Assembly (NCBI RefSeq): GCF_010078235.1
Contig: NZ_JAABOS010000002.1
Location: forward strand, 564,441 to 628,440
Direction of reading: 5' to 3'
DNA length: 64,000 nt
From: Cognatundibacterium crateris
GTDB taxonomy: Bacteria > Pseudomonadota > Gammaproteobacteria > Burkholderiales > Burkholderiaceae_D
In this document: piece by piece, positions 45,519-54,947 of the stretch
Numbering within the stretch: the stretch's first letter is position 1
Layout of the letters: the number at the start of each line of letters is the position of its first letter
Position numbers and translations under genes: made by a program
The notes under the pieces: generated by a model
Told to the model about the DNA's origin: nothing
Seen by the model: the letters and a program-made list of their open reading frames with translations, nothing else
Database searches by the model: none

Positions 45519-46651
45519 TTAGCCACTCCCACCGATGCAGCGCCCGCATCAACACTGGCGGCTGGCTTTACTGCTGCACCCAGAATGCTGACTTTCTGAC
45601 CTGGCTTCAACAAATTGACGCCAGCCGTTACCACCATCTGACCTTTGACAATGCCATTTGCGATGACGACAGTTTCACCAGACGTGGCGCCCAGTTGCAC
45701 CGGAACCAGCTTAGCCACGCCATCCTGCACCACCCAGACCGAACTCACGCCTTTCTCCTGAAACAATGCAGTCATAGGCAAACGAATCACTTCCTGAGCC
45801 GAGCCGGTACGCAGGCTCACAGTTGCCGTCATACCCAGACGAACGTCCTGCGCATCAGCCGGCAAACTGATTTTTGCCAGGTAGGTGCGGGTTGCCGGAT
45901 CGGCCAGCGGCGACAATTCACGGATTTTTCCGTTGATGACTTTGCCACTGTCCGCCCATAATCTGATCTGGATATCACTAAATTGCTTAATCGAATTAAT
46001 CGCGTTTTCCGGAATACCGACGACTACATCCATCGCACCTGACTGAGCAACCCGAACCACAGGCGTACCCGCCGCTACGACCTGCCCAATCTCAGCTTCC
46101 AAGGCCGTCACCACGCCATCGATATCCGCCACCAGACTGGTATAAGAAGATTGATTTGACTGGTTTTTATAAGATGCCTGCGCTTGTTCGAATGTAGCCT
46201 GCGCTGCCTTGTAGGCGACTTCTTTACTATCCAACACGGAAGCAGCTACAAAATTCTTACTACGTAAATCCTGATAGCGTTTCAGTTCAGCAGCAGCCAG
46301 ATCGCGGTTGCTTTCCGCAGAGCTCAGTGCCGCCTTAGCCTGCAACTGTGCCAGCGCAATGTCCTGAGGATCAAGTTGCATCAGGACCTGACCGCGTTTA
46401 ACAACCGACCCCAACTCCACTTTCCTTGCCAGTATTTTGCCTGGCACCCGAAAACCCAGCCTGGATTCAATGTGAGGACGCACCTCACCGGATAACTCCA
46501 ACGCAGCAGAACTATCACTGACACCGGCGACGATGGCGCGAACCGGACGTATTATCTCCACCTTCTCTGGAGCTTTGGAGCAAGCACTCAGTCCCAACAC
46601 GACAGACAGGGCAAGAGCAAACGGCAACCGCAGGGGCGCGTAGCCTTTCAT
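45515..46651 (-). CDS. RND efflux periplasmic adaptor lipoprotein
   Basis: Membrane-fusion protein linking the RND pump to an outer-membrane channel. The Met at 46651 gives a lipoprotein signal with lipobox LSAC (Cys24); nine additional codons upstream are open but would spoil the signal. Product 378 aa. The lipoyl half-motifs (LGFRVPGKILARKVELGSVVKRGQVLMQLDPQD and ADIDGVVTALEAEIGQVVAAGTPVVRV) are seen as two short conserved blocks around a coiled-coil hairpin (about 105-170). A beta-barrel and membrane-proximal domain follow. Cotranscribed with the permease. Confidence 0.93.
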   Translation of the reverse strand: MKGYAPLRLPFALALSVVLGLSACSKAPEKVEIIRPVRAIVAGVSDSSAALELSGEVRPHIESRLGFRVPGKILARKVELGSVVKRGQVLMQLDPQDIALAQLQAKAALSSAESNRDLAAAELKRYQDLRSKNFVAASVLDSKEVAYKAAQATFEQAQASYKNQSNQSSYTSLVADIDGVVTALEAEIGQVVAAGTPVVRVAQSGAMDVVVGIPENAINSIKQFSDIQIRLWADSGKVINGKIRELSPLADPATRTYLAKISLPADAQDVRLGMTATVSLRTGSAQEVIRLPMTALFQEKGVSSVWVVQDGVAKLVPVQLGATSGETVVIANGIVKGQMVVTAGVNLLKPGQKVSILGAAVKPAASVDAGAASVGVAK

Positions 46652-46824
46652 GAGATTTGGCTTTTCTGGTGTTAACACTGGAGTTTTCCTTTACTATGCA
46701 GGCTGAACGAGGTAGCTATATCAAAATAACAAGGTAACTTAATTACTGACTCAAAGGTTAGTTATTATATGTATCCATCCATTCTTTGCCAATGACTTTT
46801 CGGTCATTAATATTATTGCGCACC

Positions 46825-47634
46825 ATGTCTGTTGATCATTACGAAAATTTCCCTGTTGCATCACTGCTACTTCCGGGCCACTTGAGGCCAGCCGTTCATG
46901 CCATTTATGCATTTGCACGATATGCAGATGACATTGCCGACGAAGGAGACTATTCCTCTGAATGGCGCTTGCAACAACTCCAGCAACTGGATGAGGACGT
47001 GATTCGCATGCAATCTGGCGTGCCGTGCAAGCAACCACTGGTGAGTGCATTAGTGCCACACATGCTGAAACATGTGTTGCCAGCACAAGCATTGCGCGAC
47101 TTACTCTCTGCATTCAGCCAGGATGTGGTCAAGAAACGTTACCATAGTTTCTCTGAGTTAAGCGATTATTGCGCACGCTCTGCCAATCCAGTCGGCAGAC
47201 TCATGCTGCACCTGTATCAGCAGGTGAATCCGCTCAGCCTGCAACAATCCGATTCCATATGCAGCGCTTTGCAATTAATCAATTTTTGGCAGGATATTGG
47301 GATCGACTGGAACAAAGAGCGTATCTATCTGCCGCTGGACGATATGCGCGAGTTTCAGGTTTCAGAAACAGACATACAAAGCAAGATCGTCAATAAATCC
47401 TGGCAAGCATTGATGCAGTTCCAGACAGGGCGTGCCAGAACTATGCTGCTATCAGGCAGCCCGCTGTGCAAAGCACTCGGCGGCCGGATAGGCTGGGAGT
47501 TACGCTTCGTTGTACAGGGTGGATTGTTGATACTTGAGCGCATAGAACAGGCTAACTACGATATTTACCGGCATCGCCCTGTTATCAAAAAATCAGACTT
47601 TCCTGTATTGGCCTGGCGCGCAATGCGTATGTAG
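46825..47634 (+). CDS. hpnC: Hydroxysqualene synthase HpnC
   Basis: Squalene/phytoene synthase-family protein, 269 aa from Met at 46825 (MSVDHYENFPVASLLLP). Aspartate-rich motif one is YADDIADEGD and motif two DIGIDWNKERIYLP. In the HpnCDE route HpnC converts presqualene diphosphate to hydroxysqualene. It is divergent from the RND genes and is separated from hpnD-hpnE by three unrelated genes, an unusual split for this pathway. Confidence 0.93.
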   Translation: MSVDHYENFPVASLLLPGHLRPAVHAIYAFARYADDIADEGDYSSEWRLQQLQQLDEDVIRMQSGVPCKQPLVSALVPHMLKHVLPAQALRDLLSAFSQDVVKKRYHSFSELSDYCARSANPVGRLMLHLYQQVNPLSLQQSDSICSALQLINFWQDIGIDWNKERIYLPLDDMREFQVSETDIQSKIVNKSWQALMQFQTGRARTMLLSGSPLCKALGGRIGWELRFVVQGGLLILERIEQANYDIYRHRPVIKKSDFPVLAWRAMRM

Positions 47635-47753
47635 CACAAACGAGCGCTTAGCCCTTACCTCAAGACGCTAACATCGCAGGCAAATCTTGCCGTTCATCAT
47701 CATTCAGTGCACACTATCTTCCCAACTGAGTTTAACGCTAAGAAAGAAATCCA

Positions 47754-47951
47754 ATGAAATCCATTTTCCAACGCCTGGCCCTGCTTGCCTGCGGCCTCAT
47801 CATGCTGAATGGATGTACCGTCATTGCGATTGCTGATGCTGCTGTCTCCACAACCGTCAAAGTAGGCAGTGCCGTCGTAGGCACTGCTGTCGATGTGACC
47901 GCTGCTGGCGTAAAAGCTGTCACAAACAGCAATGACAAGCCTGCAAAATAA
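47754..47951 (+). CDS. Small lipoprotein (NF038104-like)
   Basis: A 65-aa lipoprotein: hydrophobic signal with lipobox LNGC (Cys21), then a mature helix of Ala/Val/Thr/Gly (VSTTVKVGSAVVGTAVDVTAAGVKAV) ending in a Lys-rich tail. The V-x-Gly-x-Ala pattern is typical of a small, widely found envelope lipoprotein family of unknown function. The next gene starts inside its last codons (20-bp overlap). Confidence 0.8.
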   Translation: MKSIFQRLALLACGLIMLNGCTVIAIADAAVSTTVKVGSAVVGTAVDVTAAGVKAVTNSNDKPAK

Positions 47952-48675
47952 GCCAGTTCCCCTCAGCGCCATGCCAAGTGAACAAAAAATCGCCAGACAA
48001 AGGGCCGTGCAAAACGCGGCCAAGTCCGTACTGGCGGCACTGCCTCTGATGATAGACGCCAGCGACAATGAGCAAACGATTGCTGAAAAAGCGAAAAGCT
48101 TATTGCAGCAACAGGGCTATACCGACACTTGGTACTATGATTGCCATGCGTTGGTGCTACTGGGCTCGCGCAGCTGTATGTCGGTCTCAGGAAAAACTTA
48201 CCAGCCGCAGGCTGAGCTGGTTGGCCAAACCAATCTGATCACCGTCGATCTGAGTCCGCTTGATGAAGAATGCTGGGGCGACTTTGCACGCTCGTTTCCC
48301 GTGGAAAACGGCCGGGTCATTTCGCAACCCCAGTCGCTGGAGTTTCAGAATGGACTGCGTTTTGTACAAGCCATGCAGGCTCACTTGCTGCGCATTGCGA
48401 GACCTGACTATACTTTCGGCCAGTTGTTTGACTGGGCCAATTTGCGCATCAGACAAAGTGGTTTTGTGAATTTGGATTATCGCAATAATGTCGGTCACAG
48501 TATCGCAACTTCAAGAGAACATCGGCAGTTTATTGAGGCGAATAATCAGGCATCACTCTCATCGGTTGATTTTTTTAGTTTTGAACCCTTCGTGCGCCTG
48601 AAAGGCGGGCATTGGGGTTTCAAACATGAAGGTATTTTTTTCTTCAATCAATCCGGGGCGCTCGAAGAACTTTGA
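47932..48675 (+). CDS. M24-family metallopeptidase-like protein
   Basis: A 247-aa pita-bread-fold protein related to aminopeptidase P/methionine aminopeptidase. Candidate metal ligands occur in the expected order: Asp in ITVDLSP, Asp in CWGDFARSF, His in NVGHSIA, Glu in FEPFV and Glu in KHEGIFFF. It is shorter than classic members and the substrate is unknown. It overlaps the upstream lipoprotein gene by 20 bp; a Met 13 codons in is an alternative start. A terminator follows at 48690-48723. Confidence 0.8.
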   Translation: MTSLQNKPVPLSAMPSEQKIARQRAVQNAAKSVLAALPLMIDASDNEQTIAEKAKSLLQQQGYTDTWYYDCHALVLLGSRSCMSVSGKTYQPQAELVGQTNLITVDLSPLDEECWGDFARSFPVENGRVISQPQSLEFQNGLRFVQAMQAHLLRIARPDYTFGQLFDWANLRIRQSGFVNLDYRNNVGHSIATSREHRQFIEANNQASLSSVDFFSFEPFVRLKGGHWGFKHEGIFFFNQSGALEEL

Positions 48676-48689
48676 TGCAACATCAGAAG

Positions 48690-48723
48690 CAAAAAAGCAG
48701 CTACCTACGCAGCTGCTTTTTTG
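48690..48723. terminator. Terminator after the M24 gene
   Basis: AAAAAAGCAGCT and AGCTGCTTTTTT pair around an eight-base loop; T-runs on both strands, so it can also serve the convergent lipoprotein gene. Confidence 0.88.
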
Positions 48724-48769
48724 TTTAAAACTACCTGTTTTTTGAAAAACAGGCTAAAAACCAAATGTA

Positions 48770-49657
48770 TCACACGCAATTTACAATAATTTTCGTGGAT
48801 GCCGCCGGATTACTCATGCTAACCGTCCCGCTTGGATTTTGCACCGTGCAGGTCTGTCCCGCAGGCTGGGTATCCACCTTCACCGAATAAGCCGTACCGT
48901 CAAGCAGGCTCCAGTTGAAGAAATAAATACCGATTGCACTCACCAGGCGCTGATCTACCTTGCTTCCAAAGGTATTTGACAACGTCAGCGAAGAACCTGC
49001 ATTCAAACCATTGACGGTAAATCCGACCGGTACGGCTGGCACACAGCTGACCCCAAGATTGGCGGCAGCATCTGGCTTGGCATTATCGGCCGTACCCGAC
49101 CCGTTCGTCACTGAGCAAAAACGACCTGCAGGCGGCAGAGAAACACTCACTACATATGGCTTACCATGCGCGACATATTTGCCTGTCAGCTGGAAAGCAC
49201 CGTTGGTGGAAACTGTTTCTACGTAATCCTGCAAAGTATTTTTAACGGTGTCAGTCGTGTTGGTGTTTAGCGTAATATTGCCCGCATCCGGCAAGCCACT
49301 GAGCGTACCTTTTAATTGCACATTAGGTACACAAGTCACGGCCACTGAATTATTAACCCCTTCACCCGTCATTTTTCCTGTGCCACCAGCGATATTGCAG
49401 TTAACCAGCTTAGGCTGTGCAGCCGCTGTAATCGCGTAGCTGGCATTGCTGGCGACATCAAATGCAAACGTGCCATCTGCAGTCATAGTCTTAAAAAAAC
49501 CGCGCTCATTCTGCAAAGTCAGGCTATTCGTGCCATCTTTCCCCAAACCAGTCACAGTACCGCCAATCGAGGTATACACGTAGCCACCACAACCTGCTAA
49601 TACGACACAGAGGCCACACGCCATTCCAAAAAATTTTGTTTTTTTCAAGATCTTCAT
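48770..49657 (-). CDS. Secreted lipoprotein with three tandem cysteine-paired repeats
   Basis: A 295-aa lipoprotein from Met at 49657: signal ending LAGC (Cys23). The mature part is three ~85-residue beta-rich repeats, each opening with a G-x-L/V-x-G-L element and NSLTLQN/NITLNTN/SSLTLSN and closing with a Cys pair about 24-26 residues apart (NCNIAGGTG...VTC; FCSVTNGSGT...VSC; TCTVQNPSGT...VNC). The pairs are probably disulfides within each repeat. This Ig-like repeat architecture is frequent among surface lipoproteins in Burkholderiales, but the function is unknown. A 16-codon longer frame is not a better start. Confidence 0.82.
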   Translation of the reverse strand: MKILKKTKFFGMACGLCVVLAGCGGYVYTSIGGTVTGLGKDGTNSLTLQNERGFFKTMTADGTFAFDVASNASYAITAAAQPKLVNCNIAGGTGKMTGEGVNNSVAVTCVPNVQLKGTLSGLPDAGNITLNTNTTDTVKNTLQDYVETVSTNGAFQLTGKYVAHGKPYVVSVSLPPAGRFCSVTNGSGTADNAKPDAAANLGVSCVPAVPVGFTVNGLNAGSSLTLSNTFGSKVDQRLVSAIGIYFFNWSLLDGTAYSVKVDTQPAGQTCTVQNPSGTVSMSNPAASTKIIVNCV

Positions 49658-49906
49658 CCGGATGAGTAAAATTGGTGAAAACACGCCTGACAAGATGAGA
49701 GGCATATGACTTTTATAGCCCGATATTATACGTTCTATATGAATTTGGTCGAATAATTCTACGAATTAGACGTCTGTGCTACCAAAAGTACCATCTAATC
49801 TTTCACTGACAGTGGTTCGAGCTGCTGTTCTGTTTGTTGTTCTGTTTGCAGTTTGTTAGGATAGCGCCTTTATCCGGCATTGTGCCGACTACTTATCCGA
49901 TACAGC

Positions 49907-50740
49907 ATGTCTCCTGACGAATATTGCCAGCAAAAAGCGGCGCAAAGTGGCTCCAGTTTTTATTACAGCTTCCTGTTCTTACCGACAGAACGCCGGCATG
50001 CGATCACCGCCTTGTATGCATTCTGCCGCGAGGTCGATGATGTGGTCGACGAAAGCACAGACGACATGGTCGCCAGATCCAAACTGGGCTGGTGGCGCAA
50101 AGAATTGCAAGCCATGCTGGATCAGCAGCCTACACATCCTGTGACCAAGGCGCTGTTGCCACACATGACGACCTTTCAGCTGGATAGCAAACACCTGTTC
50201 GCCATCATTGATGGCATGGAAATGGATCTGAATCAGACCCGTTATCTGGATTTTGCAGGCTTACAAACCTATTGCTGGCATGTGGCAGGTGTTGTCGGCG
50301 TACTGTCAGCCAGTATCTTCGGCATTACGCATCCGCAGACGAAAGAATTTGCTGAAAAACTGGGGCTCGCATTCCAGATGACCAATATCATTCGCGATGT
50401 CGGTGAAGATGCACGCAAAGGCCGCATCTATCTTCCAGTCAATGAATTACAGGAATTTAAAGTCACCGCCGCAGACATACTGAATGCCAGACATAGTGCG
50501 CAATTCGAAGCGCTGATGCAGTTTCAGTATGAGCGCGCGCAAAAGCTGTATGACGAGGCGTTCGCCCTGTTACCAGCCCAAGACCGCAAGGCGCAACGTA
50601 CTGGCCTGATCATGGCGGCGATTTACCGCGCCTTGCTGGTCGAAATTCAGCGTGATGGCTTTCACGTGCTCACACAACGCATCTCACTGACACCGATCCG
50701 TAAGCTCTGGCTGGCCTGGAAAACCTATATCCGTGGCTAA
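49907..50740 (+). CDS. hpnD: Presqualene diphosphate synthase HpnD
   Basis: Joins two farnesyl diphosphates to presqualene diphosphate. The Met at 49907 (MSPDEYCQQKAAQSGSSFYYSFLFLP) is the family-like start; 277 aa. Aspartate-rich motifs are CREVDDVVDE and DVGEDARKGRIYLP. Its last codons overlap the hpnE start by 8 bp. Works with HpnC and HpnE to make squalene for hopanoids or carotenoids. Confidence 0.95.
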   Translation: MSPDEYCQQKAAQSGSSFYYSFLFLPTERRHAITALYAFCREVDDVVDESTDDMVARSKLGWWRKELQAMLDQQPTHPVTKALLPHMTTFQLDSKHLFAIIDGMEMDLNQTRYLDFAGLQTYCWHVAGVVGVLSASIFGITHPQTKEFAEKLGLAFQMTNIIRDVGEDARKGRIYLPVNELQEFKVTAADILNARHSAQFEALMQFQYERAQKLYDEAFALLPAQDRKAQRTGLIMAAIYRALLVEIQRDGFHVLTQRISLTPIRKLWLAWKTYIRG

Positions 50741-52073
50741 TTCCGCACTCCATATCGCAGTGATAGGCGCAGGCTGGGCTGGTTGCAGTGCAGCGGTCAA
50801 ACTGGCGCAGGCCGGACATACAGTGCGCCTGCTAGAAGCCAGCGCCCACGCCGGCGGACGTGCGCGACGGGTTGACCTTCAGGGCTATGCACTGGACAAC
50901 GGCCAGCACATCCTGTTAGGCGCTTATCGTGACAGCCTGGCTTTAATGCGTGAACTGGGGCTGAAACCTGAGCAGTTATTCAAACGACTGCCGCTGCAAA
51001 TGATTTACCCGCCCGCTACTGATGGCATGCATTTTCTGGCATCTGACTGGCCTGCACCCTTACATTTACTGATGGCCTTATGGCGCGCACGTGGCCTCAG
51101 ACTTGAAGACAAACTGGCACTGGCGCGCTTTTCGACGACAGCACGCTGGATGGGCTGGCAGCTACACCAGGATTGCAGCGTAGAGGAATTGCTGATTCGC
51201 TTCGAACAGACTCCACGTTTAACAGAATTGATGTGGAATCCCTTGTGTGTCGCAGCTCTGAACACACCGGCACCACAGGCATCGGCGCAGGTGTTTTTGA
51301 ATGTGCTCAGAGATAGTCTGGGAGCCAGCCGCAGCGCTTCCGACATGCTGTTGCCTGTGCTTGATCTGAGTAGCTTACTACCTCAGGCTGCGATGAACTA
51401 TTTGAAAAACAAAGGGGCAGACATCCAGCTGTCTTGCGCAGTGAGGCAAATTCAGGCTAACGCCGACGCCAGGTGGTCGCTGCATACCAGCGATGGCAGC
51501 ACTTACATGGCAGACCGGGTGGTGATTGCGACTGACAGCAAGAATGCAGCGCGCCTGCTGAATCCGCTCACCGGGTCAGAGTCCAAGGCCATACCCGATT
51601 ACGACTATGCAGCCATCACTACCGTCTATCTGCAATATGGATCGGAAATGCGCCTGGCGCGTCCCATGTTCGCCTTGCGCGAGCTGCCAGAACGCGCGCA
51701 CTGGGGTCAGTTTGTATTTGATCGCGGCCAGTTACATGCTGCGCAGGCAGGCTTGCTGGCGGTCGTCATCAGCGCACCGACCAAGACACTGGAACTGACG
51801 CATGAAGAACTGGCAATCCAGGTCGCTCACCAACTGGCGGAATCCCTGCAAGACCCTGACCTACTCCACCCGACCTGGTCCCAAATCATCACAGAAAAAC
51901 GCGCAACCTATCTGTGTCGCCCCGACTTAAGCAGACCGGACAACCGCAGCACTGTGCCCGGCATTTATCTGGCAGGCGATTACACCGCCGGTGACTATCC
52001 GGCGACTTTAGAAGGTGCTGTGCGCAGCGGCATTACAGCAGCACGCTTGCTGATTGCCGATGCGCACCGATGA
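50733..52073 (+). CDS. hpnE: Hydroxysqualene dehydroxylase HpnE
   Basis: FAD-dependent amine-oxidase-like flavoprotein of 446 aa that reduces hydroxysqualene to squalene. It starts with GTG at 50733 inside hpnD. The dinucleotide-binding motif VIGAGWAGCSAAVKL is at the N-terminus, with GGRARR a little later, and the C-terminal FAD motif is YLAGDYTAGDYPATLEGAVRSG (short motif AGDYTAG). Translation is probably coupled to hpnD. No hopene cyclase gene is in the window. Confidence 0.95.
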   Translation: MANSALHIAVIGAGWAGCSAAVKLAQAGHTVRLLEASAHAGGRARRVDLQGYALDNGQHILLGAYRDSLALMRELGLKPEQLFKRLPLQMIYPPATDGMHFLASDWPAPLHLLMALWRARGLRLEDKLALARFSTTARWMGWQLHQDCSVEELLIRFEQTPRLTELMWNPLCVAALNTPAPQASAQVFLNVLRDSLGASRSASDMLLPVLDLSSLLPQAAMNYLKNKGADIQLSCAVRQIQANADARWSLHTSDGSTYMADRVVIATDSKNAARLLNPLTGSESKAIPDYDYAAITTVYLQYGSEMRLARPMFALRELPERAHWGQFVFDRGQLHAAQAGLLAVVISAPTKTLELTHEELAIQVAHQLAESLQDPDLLHPTWSQIITEKRATYLCRPDLSRPDNRSTVPGIYLAGDYTAGDYPATLEGAVRSGITAARLLIADAHR

Positions 52074-52100
52074 GCAAGGCTGCATCACGAATTAATCAGT

Positions 52101-53477
52101 TCACAGATCATCCAGATCACGGATCTTACTCATCGCTTCGTCAATCCGGTCAACGCTGATAATCCTTAAGCCTTCAATGCCTTGTTTAGGCGCGTTTGCT
52201 TTTGGAATCATCGCCACGGTAAAGCCCAGTTTCGCGGCTTCGCGCAAACGCTCCTGACCGCGTGGCGCAGGACGGATTTCACCGGCCAGCCCAACCTCAC
52301 CGAACACCACCAGATGGCGCGGCAAGGGCTTATTACGCATCGATGAGTTGATCGCCAGCAGCACGGCCAGATCGGCCGCCGGCTCAGCAATTTTGACACC
52401 GCCTACTGCATTGATAAACACATCCTGATCAAAGGCCGCCACCCCGGCATGCCGGTGCAATACAGCCAGCAACATCGCCAGACGATTCTGCTCCAGCCCA
52501 ACCGACAGGCGGCGTGCATTAGGCGCATGTGAGCTGTCAACCAGCGCCTGAATTTCCACCAGTAAGGGCCGTGTTCCCTCCTGTGTCACCATCACACAGG
52601 AACCGGCGACCTGAGTGTCATGCTGAGACAGGAACAAGGCTGAGGGGTTGGATACACCGCGCAAACCACGTTCACTCATGGCAAACACGCCCAGCTCATT
52701 GACCGCACCAAAACGGTTTTTGATCGCACGCACCAGACGGAAACTGGAGTGGGTATCGCCTTCAAAATACAAGACCGTATCAACGATATGTTCCAGCACA
52801 CGCGGCCCGGCCAAGGCGCCCTCTTTGGTCACATGTCCAACTAAGATCATGGTGACATTCATGGTTTTTGCGACACGCGTGAGTTGTGCCGCACATTCAC
52901 GCACCTGAGCTACCGAACCCGGCGCAGAACTCAGCGCATCTGAATACAGCGTCTGTATCGAATCAATCACCACCACCTGAGGCTGATGATCTGATAATGT
53001 ATTGAGGATTTTTTCGAGCTGAATTTCTGCCTGCAAGGCCAGCCCGGTCGTTTCTATGCCCAGCCTGTGCGCACGCAAGGCAATCTGAGCGCCGGATTCT
53101 TCACCACTCACATACAAGACTTTTTTGGAGCGCGCCAGGTTGGCCAGAGCTTGCAATAACAGCGTGGATTTACCGATGCCCGGATCACCGCCAATCAATA
53201 CCACACCACCGGGCACCAGACCACCGCCCAGGACGCGGTCAAACTCTTCAATACTGGTGCTGAAACGCGGCACATCGGCAGCCTCAATGTCCGACAAATT
53301 GAGGACAGGCGCAGTCTGCGCCAGGCTTTGTGGTTTGGCCGAGTAACGGTTGCCCGCGCTTTCAACGAGGGTTTCCACCAGCGTATTCCACTGACCGCAG
53401 GAAGGACACTGTCCAGCCCATTTATTGACAATTCCGCCGCATTCTGTGCAGGTGTAATTGGTCTTCGCTTTTGCCAT
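52101..53477 (-). CDS. radA: DNA repair protein RadA
   Basis: RecA-like branch-migration helicase of 458 aa. A C4 zinc finger (CTECGG ... CPSCGQW) opens the protein; Walker A GDPGIGKST; the RadA-specific KNRFG motif; and a C-terminal Lon-protease-like domain (GGVKIAEPAADLAVLLAI, GEVGLAGEIRP). Length is normal. It converges with hpnE and diverges from lplT. Confidence 0.97.
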   Translation of the reverse strand: MAKAKTNYTCTECGGIVNKWAGQCPSCGQWNTLVETLVESAGNRYSAKPQSLAQTAPVLNLSDIEAADVPRFSTSIEEFDRVLGGGLVPGGVVLIGGDPGIGKSTLLLQALANLARSKKVLYVSGEESGAQIALRAHRLGIETTGLALQAEIQLEKILNTLSDHQPQVVVIDSIQTLYSDALSSAPGSVAQVRECAAQLTRVAKTMNVTMILVGHVTKEGALAGPRVLEHIVDTVLYFEGDTHSSFRLVRAIKNRFGAVNELGVFAMSERGLRGVSNPSALFLSQHDTQVAGSCVMVTQEGTRPLLVEIQALVDSSHAPNARRLSVGLEQNRLAMLLAVLHRHAGVAAFDQDVFINAVGGVKIAEPAADLAVLLAINSSMRNKPLPRHLVVFGEVGLAGEIRPAPRGQERLREAAKLGFTVAMIPKANAPKQGIEGLRIISVDRIDEAMSKIRDLDDL

Positions 53478-53625
53478 ATCTTTTGCCGTAACTTTCAGGA
53501 TTCCCGAATAAACACTGATATTTTAACCAGTATTGAATAATTAGCCTGCGCTATTTCAGCCGATCCTGCAGATTTTCATGGTATAAAGCAGACCGATAAC
53601 ACTTTGTAACAGGCACATAATAAGC

Positions 53626-54888
53626 ATGAAACGCGGTTTCTATACGATTATGGCGGCGCAGTTTTTTTCTTCGCTAGCCGACAATGCGCTGCTGATCGCC
53701 GCTATGGCGTTACTAATTTCCATGCAAGCCCCGGGCTGGATGACCCCCTTGCTCAAATTGTTTTTCGCTTTGTCCTACGTGCTGCTGGCCGCTTATGTCG
53801 GGGCTTTCGCAGATGCCCTGCCTAAGGGTAAGGTGATGTTCATCACCAATCTGATTAAGGTCGGTGGCTGTGCACTGATGTTTTTTCATGTTCATCCGCT
53901 GATTGCCTACGCACTGGTTGGATTTGGCGCTGCGGCGTATTCACCGGCGAAATACGGCATCCTGACTGAATTACTGCCGGCTGAAAAACTGGTGGCAGCC
54001 AATGGCTGGATCGAGGGCTTAACTGTCACCTCCATCATCTTAGGTACCGTACTGGGTGGCTCACTGATCGACCCAAGGGTGTCTGCAGCACTACTGAATT
54101 TTGACTTCCCACTCATCGACTTCTCCATCAACACACCCACTGAAGCCGCACTCTGTGTAATCACCGCACTGTATGTACTTGCCGCCCTGTTCAATTTGCG
54201 CATACCTGACACAGGTGCACGCTACGAGCATCAGAAACCGAATCCGATCAAGTTGATCGCAGACTTTGGGCATTGCTTCAGCACCTTGTGGCGCGATAAG
54301 TTAGGTCAGATATCGCTGGCCGTTACGACACTGTTCTGGGGCGCTGGTGCAACGCTACAATTTATCGTGCTGAAGTGGGCAGGAGAATCGCTGGGCTTAC
54401 CATTGAACAAAGCGGCTGTGCTGCAAGGTGTAGTTGCGATTGGAATTGCAATCGGCGCAGTGGCAGCGGCGCGCTTCGTTCCGCTGAAAAAGTCCCTGAA
54501 TGTGATGCCACTGGGTGTAGCGATGGGCCTGGTCGTCACCACCATGATCTTCGTTCACAACATCATCATTGCTTACCCACTATTGATACTGGTTGGTGCG
54601 CTGGCCGGTTTTTTTGTGGTACCGATGAATGCCTTGTTGCAGCATCGCGGTCATGTGCTGATGAGTGCAGGTCACTCGATCGCCGTCCAGAATTTCAATG
54701 AAAATCTGTCGGTACTGGTCATGCTGGGCTTATATGCTTTGATGGTGTCACTGGATCTGCACGTAAAAACAGTCATCGTACTATTCGGTTTATTTGTGGC
54801 TGGCACCATGTTGCTGGTCATGAAAAGACATGCAGCGAATCAAAAAGAATTTGACTCACTGGCGCTGATAGGCGAACACAAGCACTAG
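53626..54888 (+). CDS. lplT: Lysophospholipid transporter LplT
   Basis: Major facilitator flippase of 420 aa with about twelve membrane helices, moving lysophosphatidylethanolamine and related lipids across the inner membrane for re-acylation. The N-terminus GFYTIMAAQFFSSLADNALLIAA is family-typical and the signature LADNALLIAAMALL is clear. In enterobacteria it is fused or adjacent to aas; no aas is present here. Confidence 0.92.
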   Translation: MKRGFYTIMAAQFFSSLADNALLIAAMALLISMQAPGWMTPLLKLFFALSYVLLAAYVGAFADALPKGKVMFITNLIKVGGCALMFFHVHPLIAYALVGFGAAAYSPAKYGILTELLPAEKLVAANGWIEGLTVTSIILGTVLGGSLIDPRVSAALLNFDFPLIDFSINTPTEAALCVITALYVLAALFNLRIPDTGARYEHQKPNPIKLIADFGHCFSTLWRDKLGQISLAVTTLFWGAGATLQFIVLKWAGESLGLPLNKAAVLQGVVAIGIAIGAVAAARFVPLKKSLNVMPLGVAMGLVVTTMIFVHNIIIAYPLLILVGALAGFFVVPMNALLQHRGHVLMSAGHSIAVQNFNENLSVLVMLGLYALMVSLDLHVKTVIVLFGLFVAGTMLLVMKRHAANQKEFDSLALIGEHKH

Positions 54889-54943
54889 GGCCTCACATCA
54901 ATTCAGACAAACTTATCAGCCTGTTTGAAGTGATGTGAGCGTC
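54889..54943. terminator. Long stem-loop between lplT and the DUF1853 gene
   Basis: CCTCACATCA pairs with TGATGTGAGC and the inner CAAAC with GTTTG. There is no clear T-run. It lies between two convergent genes and probably acts as a shared 3' end structure. Confidence 0.45.
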
Positions 54944-54947
54944 AGAC

